From Thiogranum sp. (GTDB lineage Bacteria > Pseudomonadota > Gammaproteobacteria > DSM-19610), in NCBI GenBank assembly GCA_030148775.1, contig JASBST010000089.1, forward strand, positions 1 through 64,000: a DNA stretch of 64,000 nucleotides. The letters are read 5' to 3'. Each line of letters starts with the position of its first letter. Within the stretch, counting starts at the first letter, position 1. The notes beneath the pieces were generated by a model. The model saw only the letters and a program-made list of their open reading frames with translations, was not told the origin of the DNA and did no database searches. Positions 1-8,225 of the stretch are shown piece by piece. The position numbers and the translations under genes are program-made.

Positions 1-39
1 TTTGAGTAATTGTGAAAATACGGTGTTATGATGTGCCAA
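1..39 (-). CDS. IS4-family (DUF4372-type) transposase, N-terminal fragment at window edge
   Basis: Reading leftward from a TTG at 39-37 gives MAHHNTVFSQLLK, which matches from memory the conserved start of DUF4372/IS4-family transposases (typically MA(H/R)xNTVFxQLLxLxPRHEFE). An AGAAGGAG ribosome-binding site at about 49-56 lies 9 bases before the TTG, and a TATAAT on this strand at 86-81 could serve as a -10. Only 13 codons are inside the window, so integrity cannot be judged. The TTG start and the good Shine-Dalgarno are direct observations; the family call is from recognition. Confidence 0.6.
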   Translation of the reverse strand, partial: MAHHNTVFSQLLK

Positions 40-110
40 GGCTTAAATCTCCTTCTATTATAGTGTTTGGTCGCACTTACATTATAACAGCTCATTGAGA
101 TTTAAGCCTT
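38..110. repeat. 14-bp perfect inverted repeat around the transposase start
   Basis: Bases 38-51 and 97-110 are exact reverse complements (14 of 14), separated by 45 bases. The 3' arm, read on the minus strand, covers the end of the Shine-Dalgarno and the first bases of the TTG start of the transposase; the other arm lies at the junction with cas3. A transcript entering from cas3 would contain both arms and could hide the transposase start. A transcript starting inside the element, for example from the TATAAT at 81-86, would lack the outer arm. Confidence 0.6.
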
Positions 111-2024
111 TTTTCGTTCGGTTAACGGGACAGTAGTGATATCTTCTAACAAATCGATTCTTTCTTCATGTGGATTAAGAACGTACACGGTTCCAGTTTT
201 GCGCACGTTATTGCGGTTACAACGCCCGGCTGCCTGAGCAATGGAGTCCAGCCCGGCAAGGAATCGAATAACACTTGAAAAATCTACATCGACTCCCGCT
301 TCAATTAATTGCGTGCTAACACACAACACCGGCAGATTAAGCTCTAATCGTTTTCTAATTTTTGCAAGAGTTTTTTTTCTATGCGCCGGACAAAGACTAG
401 TGCTTAGTTGGAATAATGCATCCTTGCTATCTTCGATTGCCGGTCGCAAGGCTTGATACATCTGCCTTGCCCACGCTTTTGTATTGACAATAATCAGACA
501 GCTACCGCGTTTATTGAATTCACCCAATGCCAAAGCTGCAATTTGTTCGCAAGACCAGCCACCAGGCCTTAGTTTCGGAACAACCTTGACACGATTCAGG
601 TCTTCGAAGAGTTTGGCAACATCACTCACCAGCTCATTCTCTTTAGGTATGGTCAATTGACCTTTCTCTGGGGATTTTAGCCGATCGAGCAAAGGCTGGG
701 TTGCAGTACAAAGCATTGCCGATGTATTGCAAAAATTAGTAAGATAGTTGAGCGCGTTGCAGAACAAGTGGGTGCACTTGATTGGCAGCGTTTGTATTTC
801 ATCAAATATCAGCACTGAATTAGCAAGTTGGTGCATTTTTCTAACACCCCTTGTTCCTCCTGCAAACAACACTTCAAGAAACTGCACCATTGTCGTCATC
901 ACGATAGGCGCATCCCAGTTTTCACTCACCAGTTTGCTATGCCAGTTTTGTTGCTCTGGTTCCAGACTGGAATGTTGCTCCAATATCCAGGGGTATTCAT
1001 CGCTCGAACATTCAAGGACTTCACGTATAGCTGCTGCATTTTGTTCAATAATAGACGTAAAAGGAATGATATAAATAATACGATCTAGTTTGTGCTGTTT
1101 GGCATGATGCAATGCAAAACGCAGACTGGCATAGGTCTTACCCCCGCCTGTTGGCACAGTGAGTGTATAAACGCCTTGCGCTTCCGGCGCTCGCCGTCTA
1201 CAGGTCTCGGAGACATCCCGTCGCAATGCGTCAATCGCATTCTCACCTTTAAGCTCCATAATGGCTTGCTCAAGACGATTGACCGGAATTTCCCAATCTA
1301 CCGGCGAATTGCTTCTATGTTGTGTGTTCTCGGGATATTCAAAATCCGAACTACTAATTCGATCCGCATCTATCAGGCAACTGAATAACATGCGAGAAAA
1401 AAAGCCTAGATTGAAGTCCCGCAATGGCTTATCCAGCATCAAATCTCCGACCTGACCTACTTTCTGCAATTGCATCAATACTGACTGGATGAGATCTTTA
1501 CTCGCCAGCACATCTAACTTCTCAATATAATCCTGCGGCGCGGATTCTAGGCATTCGTCTTTATTCGTTTTGTTGTCTGGTTTCCTCATTCTACTTGAAA
1601 AGCCGTTTTCACCATCTGGCCTTAAGCAGTCAATCAGGCCGCTGTGGTGTGACGCAATACATAGCGCGAGCACCTGCCCAACAAGCTGGCCACGTTCACC
1701 CCATTTCTGGCAGTTCTCCCATATCCATTGTGCGCCAGCAGATGAGTGATCAATTTTTCCCTTTAACCCATCAAAATCGACATATCCGTCATCGCTACAC
1801 TTTAATATTCCTGTAGCAGACTCAATATATGTTTGAAACTCCGTACTGAATTTACCAAAGTCATGTAGCAAGCCGACTATCTTTCCAGCATCCTCGAGCT
1901 CTATTTTTCTGGCCAATAGTGCAGCGATTTCACCAACTTCGACTAGGTGTGTTACAAGCGGTTGCACTTCACCGCTTTTTCTCACATGTGCAATATATTC
2001 TTTGCAGTTATTCTCCTGATTCAT
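102..2024 (-). CDS. cas3: Type I-C-like CRISPR-associated helicase/nuclease Cas3, C-terminus lost
   Basis: Cas3 unwinds and degrades DNA marked by Cascade. The N-terminal HD nuclease is intact in its signature residues: H26, H54-D55, H93 and H126/H127. The superfamily 2 helicase follows: Walker A PTGGGKT at 291-297, DEIQ at 408-411, motif III-like CTATQP near 439, and the motif VI-like QAAGRCNRN near 597. The wording (RIIYIIPFTSIIEQN, ENWDAP, HQLANSVLIFDE) is that of subtype I-C Cas3. At 640 residues it lacks roughly the last 100-150 residues of the family, ending KKA-stop where the insertion sequence begins. No other cas gene or array is in the window. Base composition is clearly richer in A+T than the rest, which suggests transfer. 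Confidence 0.9.
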   Translation of the reverse strand: MNQENNCKEYIAHVRKSGEVQPLVTHLVEVGEIAALLARKIELEDAGKIVGLLHDFGKFSTEFQTYIESATGILKCSDDGYVDFDGLKGKIDHSSAGAQWIWENCQKWGERGQLVGQVLALCIASHHSGLIDCLRPDGENGFSSRMRKPDNKTNKDECLESAPQDYIEKLDVLASKDLIQSVLMQLQKVGQVGDLMLDKPLRDFNLGFFSRMLFSCLIDADRISSSDFEYPENTQHRSNSPVDWEIPVNRLEQAIMELKGENAIDALRRDVSETCRRRAPEAQGVYTLTVPTGGGKTYASLRFALHHAKQHKLDRIIYIIPFTSIIEQNAAAIREVLECSSDEYPWILEQHSSLEPEQQNWHSKLVSENWDAPIVMTTMVQFLEVLFAGGTRGVRKMHQLANSVLIFDEIQTLPIKCTHLFCNALNYLTNFCNTSAMLCTATQPLLDRLKSPEKGQLTIPKENELVSDVAKLFEDLNRVKVVPKLRPGGWSCEQIAALALGEFNKRGSCLIIVNTKAWARQMYQALRPAIEDSKDALFQLSTSLCPAHRKKTLAKIRKRLELNLPVLCVSTQLIEAGVDVDFSSVIRFLAGLDSIAQAAGRCNRNNVRKTGTVYVLNPHEERIDLLEDITTVPLTERKKA

Positions 2025-2040
2025 GCTATATTTCCATTAC

Positions 2041-2319
2041 TTACCATACCTGCGAAAAATGTGATTTTCGCTGGTTGTTTTCTACAGAAGTATCTTCACG
2101 GTCAAATTTCGACAGCACGCGAATATAATCCTGAAAATGCTTCCTGTATTTCCCCAAGTCGTGCCACTTACCGGCCAGAGCTGCCCAGTCATCCGCAATA
2201 GGCTGGGCGAATTTTTCTGCCAATCCGGCGACCTGCTGCAGATGTTCATACAAATCGTGAGGGGCATTCCAAGTATTCGTTTCAGCGTTCCAGCTAACAT
2301 GCGCGATTTTTTCTTCCAT
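2041..2319 (-). pseudogene. Remnant of a second cas3: isolated HD-domain N-terminus
   Basis: This 92-residue frame matches the first part of a Cas3 HD domain: an IAHV start, HDLYEHL with H26, and the KWHDLGKYRKHFQDYI block with H53-D54. Similarity ends after about residue 66, and the frame stops 17 bases before the next cas3 starts. A functional HD nuclease needs the later histidines, which are absent, so this is most likely a fragment left by deletion or recombination between two cas3 genes. An AGAAGGAA ribosome-binding site precedes the ATG, so it may still be translated. Confidence 0.75.
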
Positions 2320-2451
2320 TTACTATTCCTTCTCGATCCCTCGAATCGGGCGCGATTAAACTCGGCTTCCGGCCGATCCCTTCCCTCTAGACATAAACCC
2401 AACGCTCCACCAAGCCCTAAAACTATCCAGGCGAACCATCCGGCAAACACC

Positions 2452-2640
2452 TCACGCTAAGCTCTTCCGGAGCCACACAACCTCCACATTCGGGCCATAA
2501 TAAGGATATCCACGACCAGTTCATTGGGGTCGGTGTATAGCACCTGCAATACATAAGCATCCCACTGCAAGCGCGTCGGATGTCAGTATCCGCCCAAATC
2601 GCGCTTCCAAGAAATTGGACGTGTATTCAATAGCACAATT
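2452..2640 (-). pseudogene. Decayed WYL-domain regulator, C-terminal remnant
   Basis: On the minus strand, 2567-2505 reads QWDAYVLQVLYTDPNELVVDIL. After a one-base frame slip near 2497-2505 the reading continues as YGPNVEVVWLRKSLA and stops at 2454-2452. Together this resembles the end of WYL-domain proteins (Y.D..ELVMDILRYGP.VEVL.P..LR). An in-frame TGA lies upstream at 2585-2583. WYL regulators are often coded beside type I CRISPR and other defence genes, which fits the adjoining cas3 remnants. No intact DNA-binding part is recognisable. Confidence 0.5.
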
Positions 2641-3054
2641 CATTGTGGCTTTCCCCAAGGTACAAGAACAGCCGCTCTACCCGCCCGTCGTATACCTCGA
2701 GCGATTTTAGCGTCTGCACGAGCGCGAAGCTTTAACTGTTCCTCAAGCGCGCGCGCACGTCAAGCCCGTCTACGCCGTGGCCGCCGTGCGCGTGGGTGCC
2801 CGCGGCCTCAAACGGCGCGTGACGGCGACAGTATTCTGCGGACCACGCCCTGAAGAAGCCGCCTATTCTGCGGCTTATTGCACTAGGCATGTTCGTCAAG
2901 TTAACCGTTCACCAAACTGACTTTCACACGAAAAATTGATTCTAGATAATATGTAACAGTTACTTGTTATGTTATTGTTTTTTTTAATACCTCGCCCGGT
3001 TCAAGTTCTGACGTCAACCTTGTGCCATCGGACAAAAGCAACTCCATCGGAGTG
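2641..3054. other. Non-coding stretch with gene debris and a small hairpin
   Basis: No intact gene is visible. Short minus-strand pieces such as SLEVYDGRVERLFLYLG (about 2700-2650) look like former coding sequence, but I cannot assign them. A perfect 7-bp hairpin lies at 2856-2876 without a T-run. An A+T-rich patch at 2940-2990 contains the 11-base palindrome gtaacagttac. The region marks the boundary between the decayed island and the GC-rich chromosome. Confidence 0.5.
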
Positions 3055-3094
3055 AAACAAAAAAAGCCACCTTCTCAGAAAAGAAGGCGGCTTC
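3055..3094 (-). terminator. Rho-independent terminator of the metallophosphatase gene
   Basis: Read on the minus strand, a 12-bp stem (3093-3082 with 3075-3064, one G-T pair) and a short loop are followed directly by a run of six or more T. It lies about 30 bases after the stop codon of the 3127-5322 gene. Confidence 0.85.
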
Positions 3095-3126
3095 AAAGAC
3101 AGTTACAATATAGTAAGGGCTATCTA

Positions 3127-5322
3127 TCAGTCTCCATCACCCACCGTTACCGTAGCCCCCGTATCCCCACGCCCCAACCACGACGGACCCGCGCCGAACA
3201 CCGGTTGCACTTCGCCGAAGACGGAATCCGGCACGCCGTCGCAGTTCTGGTCGATGGCCGGCGGCGTTGCCGGGCAGCCGTTGTAAGGCACGGCAAAGGT
3301 GTTTTTGCGCGGCGGTCCGTTGGCCGCTTCGGTGATCACATTTGTCTTCAGGTATTCGCGCAGCACCTGCGCCGGCACCCAGAAATCGTCCGGCGCCACT
3401 TGCAGCACCGCGGGGGCGCGGGTGGGGTCGACGATGTTCGCGTTGTTCAGCGGTGCGCAAAGTCCGACCACGCTCGGGGTGTTGCGGTCGGGGTTGAAGG
3501 CGCCGCAGGGGAAGCTCATGTTGCGTCCGCCGGAGGTACGGCACTGGCGGTCGACGCCTTCGCCGTTGGGGTAGCAACTGACCACCGTATAGGTTTTGCT
3601 GGGGTCGACTTCCTTGCCGTTGAGTTCCATGGACAGGATGCGCCCACCGAGCGTCTGCAGCGGTACCGAGGTCGGCGCGCTTTCCAGGTCGAGCACGAAG
3701 CGCATGTTGTCGGAGAAGCCCATCCACCAGCCGCCGCGATGACGGAACGGATGCGGATCGAAGATGCCTTCCAGGAAGCCTTCATACCGGCCCCGCAACA
3801 GGCCGCCGGTGAACTCGACAATGGAAACCGCCGGGGTGAAGGGCATGAAGTTATACAGTTCGCCCACGGTGATGGCGCCGTCGGAGACACCGCCGCTGGC
3901 CAGTGGCGTTCCCATGCCAAACACGGGGATGTCGAAACGGAAGCCGTTGCTGATGGCAAATGAATCGTCCAGGGTGATGGGTGCGCCGGTGCTCATGCCG
4001 AGCGCCAGTGTGGCATCGCCGATGAAGTTGTTCATATAGTCGCCGATGACGTCGCGGCGCTCCAATTCGACTTCGGTATATCCCGCCACCTCATCGAGCG
4101 GTGTGCACAGGGTGTGGCCCTTGCCAAAGGGAAAGCCGCCGGGGCCGAAGGTGTGGCATTTGAAATCCGGGCCGGCGTAGAACCCTTTGATGTTCTCCTG
4201 CACCAGGGCTTTGATGCCGCCGGGAACAAAGTAATCGGACGTGTCTTCGGCCACTTCGTCGGTCATTTCGAGCAGCGAGAACTCGAATTCCTCGATCTTG
4301 CCGTTACGGCCGATCTCCAGATCCAGGCGCCCCAGATAGGCATCCTCGCCCGATTCCACGATGATGGTGCGTCCGCCGTTTTTGCGCGTGACCACAATCG
4401 GTTCGGGCAGGGCTTCGTGGGTATCGCCGCTGAGCAGCACATCGATGCCGTCGATCTCCTGGGCGATCTGCAGGTTGTCGCTCAGGCCCAGCTCGGTGGC
4501 AAGCACGATAATCTGCGCACCCGCGGCGCGGGCGTCGGCGATGTCCCGCGGCAGCTCGTTGAAGCCTTTGGTGAAGCGAAAGCTCAGATTGAACAACGGG
4601 TTCTGCACCGGCAGCCGGGTCGAGGTGATGCCGACGAAACCGACTTTGACGCCGTTGGCCTCTTTGATCACCCAGGGTTTGAACACCCGGTTGGACGGGC
4701 TCAGGTTGGGTTTTCTCGCCGCGCCGGTGGTTCTCTCGTTGAAGTTGTAGACGTTGTTGGCGACGGTGTCGTAGTTCGCCGCAATGACCACACAGTCGCT
4801 GGGCGGTGCGCTGCCGGTGCACGCCGGGATGGTGGAGCTCAACGTGGTCTGGTTATTGCGCGACATCGGGATGGTGCCTTTCTGCGCGTCGACATAGCGG
4901 TTGCGGGTGGTGCGGTTGCCGTAGGCGAAATCCCAGTTGCCCATGACAAAGCCGTCGATCCGCAAGGCGTTGAAGATCGGCATGATGGCGTTGCCGAGGG
5001 TGAACAGCACCTCCGCGCCGCCGTGGGTGGCGTCACCGACCATGAACAGCAGGCTGTTGGACTCGCCGACTTCCTCGCGGATGCTTTTGATGCCGGTGGC
5101 CAGGCGCGCCACGCCGCCGCTGTTTTCCCGGTCGCCGGAAAACAGAAAATCTTCGTCGTGGGGAACCATGTGACCGTGTACATCGCTCAGGTGGATCAGC
5201 GTGATTTCGCGCTCGTCGCTGGGCTTGTGTTTTTTGCCGGCCATGGCGGGCGCACTGGCGAGCGCCAGTGCCAACATACCGCCGATCAGGCCCGGGTAGC
5301 AGGTGTTGCGTTTGCTTATCAT
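3127..5322 (-). CDS. Exported SoxB/5'-nucleotidase-family metallophosphatase with altered metal-site residues
   Basis: The 731-residue product has a signal peptide (about 1-28, cleavage after AMA), a calcineurin-like metallophosphatase domain (about 38-330) and a 5'-nucleotidase C-terminal domain (about 420-640). Visible motifs are D47-x-H49, GD at 96-97, GNWD at 128-131, ATELG near 275-279 and GDTH at 299-302. Usual family members have GNH(E/D), a histidine in the S/T-H-x-G block and GHTH. Here those positions are W, E and D. SoxB proteins also carry W after the GN/GH position. The ATG at 5322 has a GAGGA ribosome-binding site and gives the signal peptide; an in-frame start at 5409 would not. 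No sox genes flank it. The substrate is unknown, and periplasmic location is inferred. Confidence 0.8.
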   Translation of the reverse strand: MISKRNTCYPGLIGGMLALALASAPAMAGKKHKPSDEREITLIHLSDVHGHMVPHDEDFLFSGDRENSGGVARLATGIKSIREEVGESNSLLFMVGDATHGGAEVLFTLGNAIMPIFNALRIDGFVMGNWDFAYGNRTTRNRYVDAQKGTIPMSRNNQTTLSSTIPACTGSAPPSDCVVIAANYDTVANNVYNFNERTTGAARKPNLSPSNRVFKPWVIKEANGVKVGFVGITSTRLPVQNPLFNLSFRFTKGFNELPRDIADARAAGAQIIVLATELGLSDNLQIAQEIDGIDVLLSGDTHEALPEPIVVTRKNGGRTIIVESGEDAYLGRLDLEIGRNGKIEEFEFSLLEMTDEVAEDTSDYFVPGGIKALVQENIKGFYAGPDFKCHTFGPGGFPFGKGHTLCTPLDEVAGYTEVELERRDVIGDYMNNFIGDATLALGMSTGAPITLDDSFAISNGFRFDIPVFGMGTPLASGGVSDGAITVGELYNFMPFTPAVSIVEFTGGLLRGRYEGFLEGIFDPHPFRHRGGWWMGFSDNMRFVLDLESAPTSVPLQTLGGRILSMELNGKEVDPSKTYTVVSCYPNGEGVDRQCRTSGGRNMSFPCGAFNPDRNTPSVVGLCAPLNNANIVDPTRAPAVLQVAPDDFWVPAQVLREYLKTNVITEAANGPPRKNTFAVPYNGCPATPPAIDQNCDGVPDSVFGEVQPVFGAGPSWLGRGDTGATVTVGDGD

Positions 5323-5822
5323 GTGATTTGTCCTCGTTTGGTGGGCGAACATCGTCGACCGGTGAGGCGCGTCTTCGCCAACGCGCCCTTTTGAGTAGTT
5401 ATGCCGCAACTTGAACTGTCCGGCTGGATCCTTTGGGCGGGCTGTCCCGGTCGACGCACCTTGATAACAAATGCGGCGAGTGCGCTTCTAGGGCTTCCTT
5501 GCGCTTCTGGGTTTATTTTGTCGTCAACGCGCAGAAGTTTCGCAACTGTGCCAAGTGGCACGACACGTAACCTAGGGTTGTCCCCAGGTTGTGGATGTAT
5601 AGTCACATAAGCCTTTGAACACACGTGGGGAAATCTGTCGGCGAGCAGTTTGCGCGTCGGACATGTCGCTGCACTCGCGCGGGAACTGACGCGTTGGCAA
5701 AGGAACTGATTTCCGGCGCCGCGGCTCTTGCGTAGAATAGAACGCGAGCAATTGCGTCTTACTCATTAAAATAGATAGCGGCAGACGTTCCCGTTACGTC
5801 GACGATAGAAGCGACCAGAACC
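5323..5822. other. Divergent intergenic region, no gene recognised
   Basis: This 500-base gap separates the leftward metallophosphatase gene from the rightward sensor kinase gene and should hold both promoters. Short open frames here have no recognisable content. No convincing -35/-10 pair, operator or RNA gene stands out. A weak hairpin with ACCTaGGG and CCCcAGGT arms lies near 5570-5592. Confidence 0.5.
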
Positions 5823-8219
5823 TTGATACCGAGATGTAAATTTACTGTCTTGCTGATGCTCGCGCTGACCTTCACGCTAGCCGGTGGGCGGACGACTGGG
5901 GCGGAAATCACCGACAGTGGCCTGCAACCGGTACGCATCGGGGTGCTCGCCTATCGAGGCAAAGCCGAGGCGTTGCGGCGCTGGGGCCCGACGGCGGATT
6001 ATCTCTCGGCGGCGATTCGCGATTACCAGTTTGAAATCGTACCGCTGAATCTCGACGAAATCGCCGGTGTGATAAAGAACAACGGCATTCATTTCACCCT
6101 CACCAACCCCGGCAACTATGTCGATCTTGAGTCGCGCTTTGGCGCCTCGCGCATCGCCACACTACAGACTCGGAGTCATGAAAAGATACGCGTGCGCTAC
6201 GGTGCGGTGATTGTCGCGCGCGCCGACAGCGAAGACATCCGCAGCCTGGAAGACCTGCGCGGCAAATCGTTCATGGCCGTCAGCCCCGAGGCGTTCGGCG
6301 GTTTCCAGATGGCCTGGCGCGAGCTCAAGGAACACGATATCGATCCGTTCAGGCATCTCAGCGACCTGCGCTTCGTGGGCTTTCCGCAGGACAAGATCAT
6401 ACACGCCGTCTACGCGGGCGTGGTCGACGCCGCGACGGTACGCGCGGAAACGCTGGCGCAGATGGTTGAAAGCGGCAAGGTGCCGATGGACGCCTTCACT
6501 ATTCTCAATGCGCAGCCGCGGGTCAAAAAGGCTTATTCTCATAGTACGCGCCTTTATCCCGAGTGGCCGTTCGCCACGCTCAAACACACGCCGCGTCATC
6601 TCGCCACCCGCGTGACCCAGGCGCTGTTGTCGATGCCGGTGAACCACCCGGCGGCCGAGGCCTCGCGCACCGCGGGCTGGACCATTCCGCTGGATTACTC
6701 GCCGGTACACGAGCTGATGCAGGTGCTGCAAATCGGTCCCTACGAGGTGCTGCGTCAGGCGTCGCCGCTGGCGATGATGAAACGCTACCGTCCGTGGCTG
6801 GCGGGCGCGGCGCTGACGCTGTTGTTTCTGCTGCTGCTCAACGGCTATATTTCGCGCACCAACCGCCGGCTCAAGGAGACCGAGCGCAACCTGCGCCGCG
6901 AGATTGTCGAGCGGGAACGCTCGCAGGCCACACTGGCGCGTTACCGCGACTCGCTCGAAGCGCAGGTCGCGACCCGCACCGAGGATCTGCGCAACACCAA
7001 TCTGGCGCTGGAAAAAAGCCGCGTCGCCCTGCGCGAGCTGGTGAAAATCACCAGCGCGCCCGACCTCTCCCACGACGAGAAGCTGGCACGGCTGCTCGAT
7101 ACCGGGCGCGCCTACTACGGTCTGCCGGTGGCGGTGCTGGCGGGTATCGGCAGCGAGGGGCCGCGCTCGTGCAAAATCTCCGGCGCCGCCAGCCTGACGC
7201 AGAACCAACCCGGACCCCTGAACCGCCGCTGCGCCGTGGAGCTGATCAGCCGCCATTGCGAACCGCTGGATATTCCTGATCTGGCCAGCGCCGAACCGGC
7301 GGGCTTTGCCGCCGGCCACGGCTGGAGAAGTTATCTCTGCGCCGCGGTACTGGTCGAGGGTCATATTCACTGCACGCTGGAATTCGCCGGCACCGTGGCG
7401 CGCGGCGGGCTGTTGAGCCAGTGGGATCTGGAACTGCTCAAGGTCATGGCGCAATGGATCGGCGACGAACTCGAACGCCAGATCGCCTTCGAAGCCCAGC
7501 AGCGCCACCAGGCCGAGTTCGCGCACGTCTCCCGCATCAACACCATCGGCGAGCTGGCCGCAAGCCTGGCGCACGAACTGAACCAGCCGCTGACCGGCGC
7601 CATCAACTACAGCAGTGGCTGTCTGCGTCTGCTGCGCTCGGGACAACCCGACCCGGAAAAGCTGAGCGAAGGCATACAACGTGCCATCGAAGGCGCCACC
7701 CTGGCGGCCGATATCATTCGCCATATTCGCGAATTTGTGCAAAAGGGGGATACCGAATTCGTCGCCCTGGATCTGAACGCCGCGGTGAAAAACGTGACCG
7801 CGCTGATTTCGCTGGAGGCCCGCCGGCACGAGGTCGAGATCGTGCTGGATCTGGACGAGAACCTACCACCGGTGAACGGCAATCTGATCCAGCTCGAGCA
7901 GGTCATTCTGAATTTCATTCGTAACGGCATCGACGCCATGGCGGCGGTGCCGCACGCGCAGCGCCGGCTGGTGTTGAGCACGCGCTGCGACGGCCGCCAG
8001 GTGCGGCTGGCGGCACGCGACACCGGTGAGGGCATCGCGCAAGACAGCCGCGACAGGATTTTCGACGCCTTCTACACCACCAAACCGGACGGCATGGGCA
8101 TCGGCCTTTCGGTCAGCCGCTCGATCGTCGAATCGCACCACGGCAAAATCATGGCGCGCCCGGCGGCCGCCGGCGGCACCGAGTTCTCGTTTCAACTGCC
8201 GGTGTTCGGCGCGGGCTGA
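5823..8219 (+). CDS. TtrS-like sensor histidine kinase with PhnD-type periplasmic domain
   Basis: The 798-residue protein has a signal/anchor segment (about 8-25), a PhnD/phosphonate-binding-type periplasmic domain (about 35-300), a membrane segment near 325-342, a coiled-coil linker, a GAF-like part, a HisKA dimer domain with phospho-acceptor H584 (LAHELNQPLTGAI) and a HATPase domain with the late G-x-G block (DGMGIGLSVSR). This is the architecture of TtrS, the tetrathionate sensor, but no tetrathionate reductase genes are in the window, so the ligand is open. The response regulator gene follows immediately. The start is a TTG at 5823 with a weak ribosome-binding site; an ATG at 5856 would shorten the signal segment. 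Confidence 0.85.
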   Translation: MIPRCKFTVLLMLALTFTLAGGRTTGAEITDSGLQPVRIGVLAYRGKAEALRRWGPTADYLSAAIRDYQFEIVPLNLDEIAGVIKNNGIHFTLTNPGNYVDLESRFGASRIATLQTRSHEKIRVRYGAVIVARADSEDIRSLEDLRGKSFMAVSPEAFGGFQMAWRELKEHDIDPFRHLSDLRFVGFPQDKIIHAVYAGVVDAATVRAETLAQMVESGKVPMDAFTILNAQPRVKKAYSHSTRLYPEWPFATLKHTPRHLATRVTQALLSMPVNHPAAEASRTAGWTIPLDYSPVHELMQVLQIGPYEVLRQASPLAMMKRYRPWLAGAALTLLFLLLLNGYISRTNRRLKETERNLRREIVERERSQATLARYRDSLEAQVATRTEDLRNTNLALEKSRVALRELVKITSAPDLSHDEKLARLLDTGRAYYGLPVAVLAGIGSEGPRSCKISGAASLTQNQPGPLNRRCAVELISRHCEPLDIPDLASAEPAGFAAGHGWRSYLCAAVLVEGHIHCTLEFAGTVARGGLLSQWDLELLKVMAQWIGDELERQIAFEAQQRHQAEFAHVSRINTIGELAASLAHELNQPLTGAINYSSGCLRLLRSGQPDPEKLSEGIQRAIEGATLAADIIRHIREFVQKGDTEFVALDLNAAVKNVTALISLEARRHEVEIVLDLDENLPPVNGNLIQLEQVILNFIRNGIDAMAAVPHAQRRLVLSTRCDGRQVRLAARDTGEGIAQDSRDRIFDAFYTTKPDGMGIGLSVSRSIVESHHGKIMARPAAAGGTEFSFQLPVFGAG

Positions 8220-8225
8220 GTGGCG

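Larger units (their letters stand above)
1..110 (-). mobile_element. End of an IS4-type insertion sequence (5' end of its transposase side)
   Basis: The left edge of the window carries one end of an insertion sequence whose transposase gene reads leftward out of the window. The cas3 reading frame loses its similarity to the family and stops at 102-104, so the junction probably lies near 105-115. The exact end and any target duplication cannot be set because the rest of the element is outside the window. Assignment rests on the first 13 transposase residues, which resemble the start of IS4-family transposases with an N-terminal DUF4372 domain. Confidence 0.6.

Noticed and set aside
2941-2980. 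An 11-base string shared with the region upstream of sps (near 37202)
   Set aside because: A single shared 11-mer in 64 kb on both strands is expected by chance.
1-3126. CRISPR array near cas3
   Set aside because: No regularly spaced repeats of 25-40 bases were found; only single inverted repeats are present.
3022-5394. Long plus-strand open frames (3022-3963 and 4114-5394)
   Set aside because: They lie antisense to the metallophosphatase gene, have histidine/arginine/valine-rich composition typical of GC-rich antisense frames, and show no family motif.
6162-7829. 555-codon minus-strand frame
   Set aside because: Antisense shadow of the sensor kinase gene, whose domains are clear on the plus strand.
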